From Terrimonas rubra (GTDB taxonomy: Bacteria > Bacteroidota > Bacteroidia > Chitinophagales > Chitinophagaceae), in contig NZ_JBHUOZ010000001.1 in assembly GCF_042686025.1 (NCBI RefSeq), positions 558,001-622,000 of the forward strand: a DNA stretch of 64,000 bases, written 5' to 3'. This document shows positions 60,437 through 64,000 of this stretch, in pieces. The position numbers and the translations under genes are program-made. Under the pieces are notes generated by a model, which was given only the letters and a program-made list of their open reading frames with translations, was not told the DNA's origin and ran no database searches. Numbering within the stretch: the first letter of the stretch is position 1; each line of letters starts with the position of its first letter.

Positions 60437-61228
60437 ATGAAGTGTTTTTTACCCGTCCTCTTTTTTATTTACAGTATTTCAGCTTTCGCACAAACCAAAC
60501 CCAAAGCAGCTACCGGTGCGTCAGCCCCGGCAATGAGCTTTACCGTTATCAATAAAGCCATTGCACCCAAATTCGGACTGGCCGGTAAACACCCCGCAAA
60601 TATCCCGGTATATATACTGGACCATAATGAAAAAAAGATATTCAATTCTACCACCGGCACCACTAAACAGGTAAGGGAGGAATTTGCCACTTATACCATT
60701 ACACCCCTGCAGGCTGCACCACCGCCCATGTATGGTATGTACACCGTTATTTTAAACCCTGTTTCTACCGATATACAGTTTATAAGCGAAGACAGTATTA
60801 CCGATAAAGCCGAAATTGAAGCCTTTGCACAAATGCTGGTTGACAGTAACAGCCTGGAAAAAAAATTCAAAGCCACCGTAGTAGACAAGAACAGCCAGGA
60901 ATATAAAGCCCAGATTGAACAGGAGACAAGGGATATTTTACAGAACAGATCTTTTAAACTCTTCTCCTTTAAAGCTGGTGAGCTTACTGTAAAACTGGCA
61001 AAGTTTCCCAATGCCGTTTTCCTGTACAATGGTAACAGTGTGGTGTACACACCTTCGTTTGTAGATAATTATATTATTTCGGCCTTTACCGTAGGTGACA
61101 GGTTATTTGTTGACCTGCCCGGGTATATGATGGGTGACCCCAAGTACCCAACCTGCGATAACTGGAACTCCCGTATTATGGAAGTAACCGCCAACAGTAT
61201 TGTACAACGCAGTTTTAGCTGTTATTAG
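60437..61228 (+). CDS. Secreted protein of unknown function
   Basis: 263 aa, signal peptide to SAFAQ. A proline-poor beta-rich stretch near residues 60-110 (TTGTTKQVREEFATYTITPLQ), a helical middle with charged repeats (about 115-175) and a C-terminal part that ends with a Cys pair (PTCDNW ... RSFSCY), possibly disulfide-linked. No family recognised. A TATCTTAA word lies about 30 bases upstream. Alone between the rhomboid and the esterase. Confidence 0.6.
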   Translation: MKCFLPVLFFIYSISAFAQTKPKAATGASAPAMSFTVINKAIAPKFGLAGKHPANIPVYILDHNEKKIFNSTTGTTKQVREEFATYTITPLQAAPPPMYGMYTVILNPVSTDIQFISEDSITDKAEIEAFAQMLVDSNSLEKKFKATVVDKNSQEYKAQIEQETRDILQNRSFKLFSFKAGELTVKLAKFPNAVFLYNGNSVVYTPSFVDNYIISAFTVGDRLFVDLPGYMMGDPKYPTCDNWNSRIMEVTANSIVQRSFSCY

Positions 61229-61266
61229 TAACGGGTATTAAATTCCCGGATAAAATAGTTAGCCGT

Positions 61267-62232
61267 TTAATTTACCCTTTTGAAAAACGCTACCGTATAA
61301 TTCACAGCTTTACGCCAGTCATCGGGGTGGTTGCCAAAGCCATGATCGGTATTCATCATAATACGTTCACTTAATACGTTTCGTCCTCTTAACTGGTTAT
61401 GGTATTTTTCTGATTCATTCACCGTGCTGAAGAAGGGCGCAAAATTCAGGTCATCGTCATTCGAAGCTGGCATAACGGTTATATTGGGCCTGCCGGGCGG
61501 GTTCGCTGTAGATACCCAGTCGGGTGATATAGCCATCAAATACAACGCATTTTCTTTGGTTAACTCAGCGCCTGTAAGGCGATAGATCAGTTCTTTTAAT
61601 GCCGGCCAGTATTCATGTACCGGTGGATTGGTATAAAAAGTATCGGGCACGGTTAAGGTAGTTAAGCCGCCAAAATTACCGGACGCCCTTACCTGGCCAT
61701 TGGTATTTTTTGTACCCTGCACATATAACATGGCTAAGGTTGCACCTGCACTATGGCCGGCCATATACATTTTAGCCGTACCACTGCCCCAGCCTGAACT
61801 TTTCTGTTTATAACTTTCCACCACAGCAGCCATATCATTCACCTGGTCCTGCACTTTAATGGCCGAAAGTTTATGTACAATGGGCACCTGGTCAATGCCG
61901 CTGGCATCAACCAGACGGTGGTTGATATTGACTGTAACATAACCCCTTTGCGCATACAATTTGGCAACACCGGTAAAGCCTTCTTTATTACCGGCAATAA
62001 AGCCGCCGCCATGAATAACAAAAACTACGGGTGTTTGATCCGTATAACCTTCAGGAAAATAAACATCATAACGTTGTGCGGCGTCAGCACCATAAGATAT
62101 ATCCAGTTCCTGTTTGGCTATGGTGTAATCTTCTTTGATGGGTGTTGTATCGTTATTATCTTTTTTACAGGCTGTTATCAGCAGAACGATAACAATAAAA
62201 AGGGCAGTCGTTTTTTGAATGGTATTTTTCAT
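61267..62232 (-). CDS. Lipoprotein alpha/beta hydrolase (esterase/acetylxylan-esterase-like)
   Basis: 321 aa. Lipobox LLITACKKD (Cys near 21). Alpha/beta-hydrolase fold: oxyanion HGGGFIAGNKEGF, nucleophile elbow GHSAGATLAML with the catalytic Ser, and an end with the His in NTDHGFGNHPDDW. This BD-FAE/Aes-like family includes many esterases on polysaccharide acetyl groups. Anchored by its lipid, it likely acts outside the inner membrane. Substrate unknown. Confidence 0.87.
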   Translation of the reverse strand: MKNTIQKTTALFIVIVLLITACKKDNNDTTPIKEDYTIAKQELDISYGADAAQRYDVYFPEGYTDQTPVVFVIHGGGFIAGNKEGFTGVAKLYAQRGYVTVNINHRLVDASGIDQVPIVHKLSAIKVQDQVNDMAAVVESYKQKSSGWGSGTAKMYMAGHSAGATLAMLYVQGTKNTNGQVRASGNFGGLTTLTVPDTFYTNPPVHEYWPALKELIYRLTGAELTKENALYLMAISPDWVSTANPPGRPNITVMPASNDDDLNFAPFFSTVNESEKYHNQLRGRNVLSERIMMNTDHGFGNHPDDWRKAVNYTVAFFKRVN

Positions 62233-62342
62233 AATGCAAGCTTTGTACGTAGTTACACAAAAACTACTCCATATTTACAAAATGAAATTAACGATTTGAA
62301 TACCAACGATATATTGCCTAATGGCTGAACAGCGAACCGGAC

Positions 62343-62390
62343 GCTGAAGTGTGCGACGCAACAACTGCCGGGTCAGCGTGATACAGCCGG
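62343..62390 (+). repeat. Dispersed ~65-nt intergenic repeat, family 1, copy 4
   Basis: GCTGAAGTGTGCGACGCAAC then AGCGTGATACAGCCGG. The first 19 bases equal copy 2 exactly; the end matches copy 1 (AGCGTGAT-AAGCTGG). Confidence 0.7.
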
Positions 62391-62412
62391 CAAACAAAAA
62401 ACCTATGCTGTT

Positions 62413-64000
62413 TTATATAGAATTAGCAAACTCCTCCAGCTGAATATCCTCATCAGAACTGATCTTTTTACGCAGGCGGTGCCAGGTAACTTTGATGGAT
62501 TGCGGAGAGATGCCCAGCGTATTCGCCATCTCCACACGCGATAGTTTTAATTTACTCAGTACCATTAACCGTATTTCAGATGGGGTGATACCCGGTATCA
62601 TGGCCGATACGGTTTGAATATACTTTGGATAAACCTTTTCAAATGCCTGCTTAAATTGTAACCAGTCCTTCTCCGTTAATATGGCCGTTTGCTGTAACTG
62701 TTCAATGATCTGGCTGTTTGCCTCCTGGGAAGTAAGGGTTGCTATCAGCGAGTTTTTCTCCGAAATAATATTGGTGAAGTTTTGCAGTTTTAACCGGGCA
62801 TTTTCCAGTTCCTGCTCTTTGGTATGCAACAACGCATCCGTTACCAGCTGGTGTGCCAGGCGTTTTTTCTTTTGTGTGTAATAGATCAGCCCGGCTATGA
62901 TCAATACAAAAAAGATAATGACAATGGCCGTGAACAGTTGCGTGTTCTTTACTTTATTCAGTAAGCTGAGTTTTTCCTGCTCGGCCTGTAGCTTTTGCCG
63001 GTAGGCTTTTTGTTCGGCCCTTGCCAGGAAAACGGCATTTAATACTTTATCCACCGAGTCTTTGGCTATAATGGAGGAATCCAGGTATAGTTTAGCCAAT
63101 ATAGGATCGTTATTAAGGGTATGCCAGTTACTGGTAGTGCGGTAGTAGGATGGTTTTATTTCGTAAGGTCTTTCGCACAGGTTAATATTAATATTGGCTG
63201 CCTGCAACCATTGTTGGGCAGCCTGGCTGTTCTTTGTTTTAATAGCAATATTAGCCAGCAAGAGGGCAGCATTACCGGCCAGGGGATAATCTTTATGCAG
63301 CACCGCGTTATCAAAGTCGGCCTTTACCAGCGGCATGGCTTCAGTGTATTGTCCTTTTGTATAATAGTTCTGGGCAATATTACCCTGCGCAATAGTATAT
63401 TGTATAGCCTGCGGTGTAATAAAGCCGGAGTTCAATGCTTTATGAAAATAAAAATCGGAAGAGTCGAGCTGCTGGAGCCGCTGGTAACAAAGCCCCAGGG
63501 TATTGTAGGCGGACCAACGGGCTTTCCAGTTAAAAGCAGTTTCGGGTATGGTGAGGGCCTTATGCATAAACTGTATGGTTTTGGCATAATCTTTAAAAAA
63601 GAAATAAGGCTCTCCTATCAGGTAATAATATTCCGCCATATTGGGAAACTCCTGCGGTGTGCTGGTGGCAATGCGGTCATTTAACTGCAGGTAGTAATCA
63701 AAAGCCTGTTCGTAATTGCCCATCCACCGCCACGAAAACTCGGCCATTACCCGCAGCGCCCGGGCTTCAATATGCAGGTAGCCTTCTTTCCGCCCTTTGG
63801 CAGCAATGGTTTTCAGCCGCTCCATACAGGCGTCCTCCGTCACACCCGGAAACCTACGGCTGGTATAATAATAAGCCCGCATTAATTCCCCTTCCAGCTC
63901 CAGCTCCCGGTCTTTATGTTTTTTACCAAAATCAATCAATGCCTGCATTTCTGCCAATGATTTTGCCGTATCACTAAGCCATATTACCCGGGCATAAAAA
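62413..64000 (-). CDS. TPR-repeat membrane regulator with C-terminal HTH (5' end missing)
   Basis: The frame is open to base 64000, so the start lies outside. At least 528 residues. TPR-like helical repeats fill the first part (YYLIGEPYFFFKDYAKTIQFMHKAL; NTLGLCYQRLQQLDSSDFYFHKAL), then one membrane helix (LFTAIVIIFFVLIIAGLIYY), a coiled coil and a C-terminal HTH (GITPSEIRLMVLSKLKLSRVEMANTLGISPQSIKVTWHRLRKKIS). It is the same architecture as the regulator at 11696. Probably a one-component sensor. The domain order is seen; the targets are not. Confidence 0.85.
   Translation of the reverse strand, partial: FYARVIWLSDTAKSLAEMQALIDFGKKHKDRELELEGELMRAYYYTSRRFPGVTEDACMERLKTIAAKGRKEGYLHIEARALRVMAEFSWRWMGNYEQAFDYYLQLNDRIATSTPQEFPNMAEYYYLIGEPYFFFKDYAKTIQFMHKALTIPETAFNWKARWSAYNTLGLCYQRLQQLDSSDFYFHKALNSGFITPQAIQYTIAQGNIAQNYYTKGQYTEAMPLVKADFDNAVLHKDYPLAGNAALLLANIAIKTKNSQAAQQWLQAANININLCERPYEIKPSYYRTTSNWHTLNNDPILAKLYLDSSIIAKDSVDKVLNAVFLARAEQKAYRQKLQAEQEKLSLLNKVKNTQLFTAIVIIFFVLIIAGLIYYTQKKKRLAHQLVTDALLHTKEQELENARLKLQNFTNIISEKNSLIATLTSQEANSQIIEQLQQTAILTEKDWLQFKQAFEKVYPKYIQTVSAMIPGITPSEIRLMVLSKLKLSRVEMANTLGISPQSIKVTWHRLRKKISSDEDIQLEEFANSI

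Noticed and set aside
1..64000. tRNA, rRNA, tmRNA or RNase P RNA genes
   Set aside because: No clear cloverleaf ends (CCA-type acceptors, TTCGAATC-type arms in context) or known RNA signatures found by eye; the TTCGAA words near 25.0-25.8 kb belong to REP palindromes.

Overview
The window looks like chromosome of a Bacteroidota bacterium, most likely family Chitinophagaceae (inference). The signs are: promoters of the TAnnTTTG (-7) type in place of -35/-10 boxes and almost no Shine-Dalgarno sequences; a type IX secretion C-terminal domain on an amylase; a TonB-dependent receptor with a carboxypeptidase-like N-domain; the tiny ribosomal protein bTHX; and DUF4286, a small Bacteroidota family. 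Nearly all of it is core or housekeeping DNA. I see no prophage, integron, CRISPR array, rRNA or tRNA.

Layout. 1-5.5 kb: GH109-like oxidoreductase (5' end cut off), pdxH, an AT-rich membrane gene that seems to have landed at the pdxH 3' end, bTHX, HU, DUF4286, exonuclease III and a LOG protein. 5.5-13 kb: a secreted GH13 amylase, small membrane/helical proteins, gpsA, rimM and a TPR-LuxR regulator. 13-13.9 kb: a gene-poor gap with a likely small RNA. 13.9-24.8 kb: NADP reductase plus 2Fe-2S ferredoxin, a membrane MutS-like ATPase, WYL regulator, methylglyoxal synthase, an M16 peptidase pair with a recent 190-bp tandem duplication at its end, upp and anmK. 24.8-25.9 kb: a Y1 (REP-associated) transposase bracketed by inverted REP-like elements. 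25.9-38.7 kb: M48 peptidase, BI-1 protein, ligA, TylF-type methyltransferase, Spy-like protein, rlmN, thiolase, DUF695 protein and a large protein with a possible caspase-like His/Cys pair. 39-46.7 kb: a PhoB/PhoR-like two-component system, trpF, and a TonB receptor-lipoprotein operon. 46.8-64 kb: GyrI-like protein, aminotransferase, double-OmpA protein, FAH hydrolase, a MerC/SCO/Fur metal cluster, a four-gene operon (DoxX-like, DUF2071, methyltransferase, 4-TM protein), obg, M20 hydrolase, rhomboid, esterase and a second TPR-HTH regulator (cut off by the window end).

The best regulatory signals are two arrays of TTAA-core boxes at exact 11-bp spacing, one upstream of the response regulator (38937-38964) and one upstream of the TonB receptor operon (46671-46720). 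They resemble PHO boxes and tie the two loci into one likely phosphate-starvation regulon. A palindrome inside the merC promoter, next to a Fur/Zur-type gene, looks like its operator.

Intergenic DNA is rich in repeats: a ~65-nt family with core TGCGACGCAA (four copies), a second family (two copies), REP-like hairpins by the Y1 transposase, a cruciform-like element near 9.3 kb, a perfect 21-bp-arm palindrome near 35.16 kb, and several stretches of degenerate CATTC/CAATTG-type short repeats.
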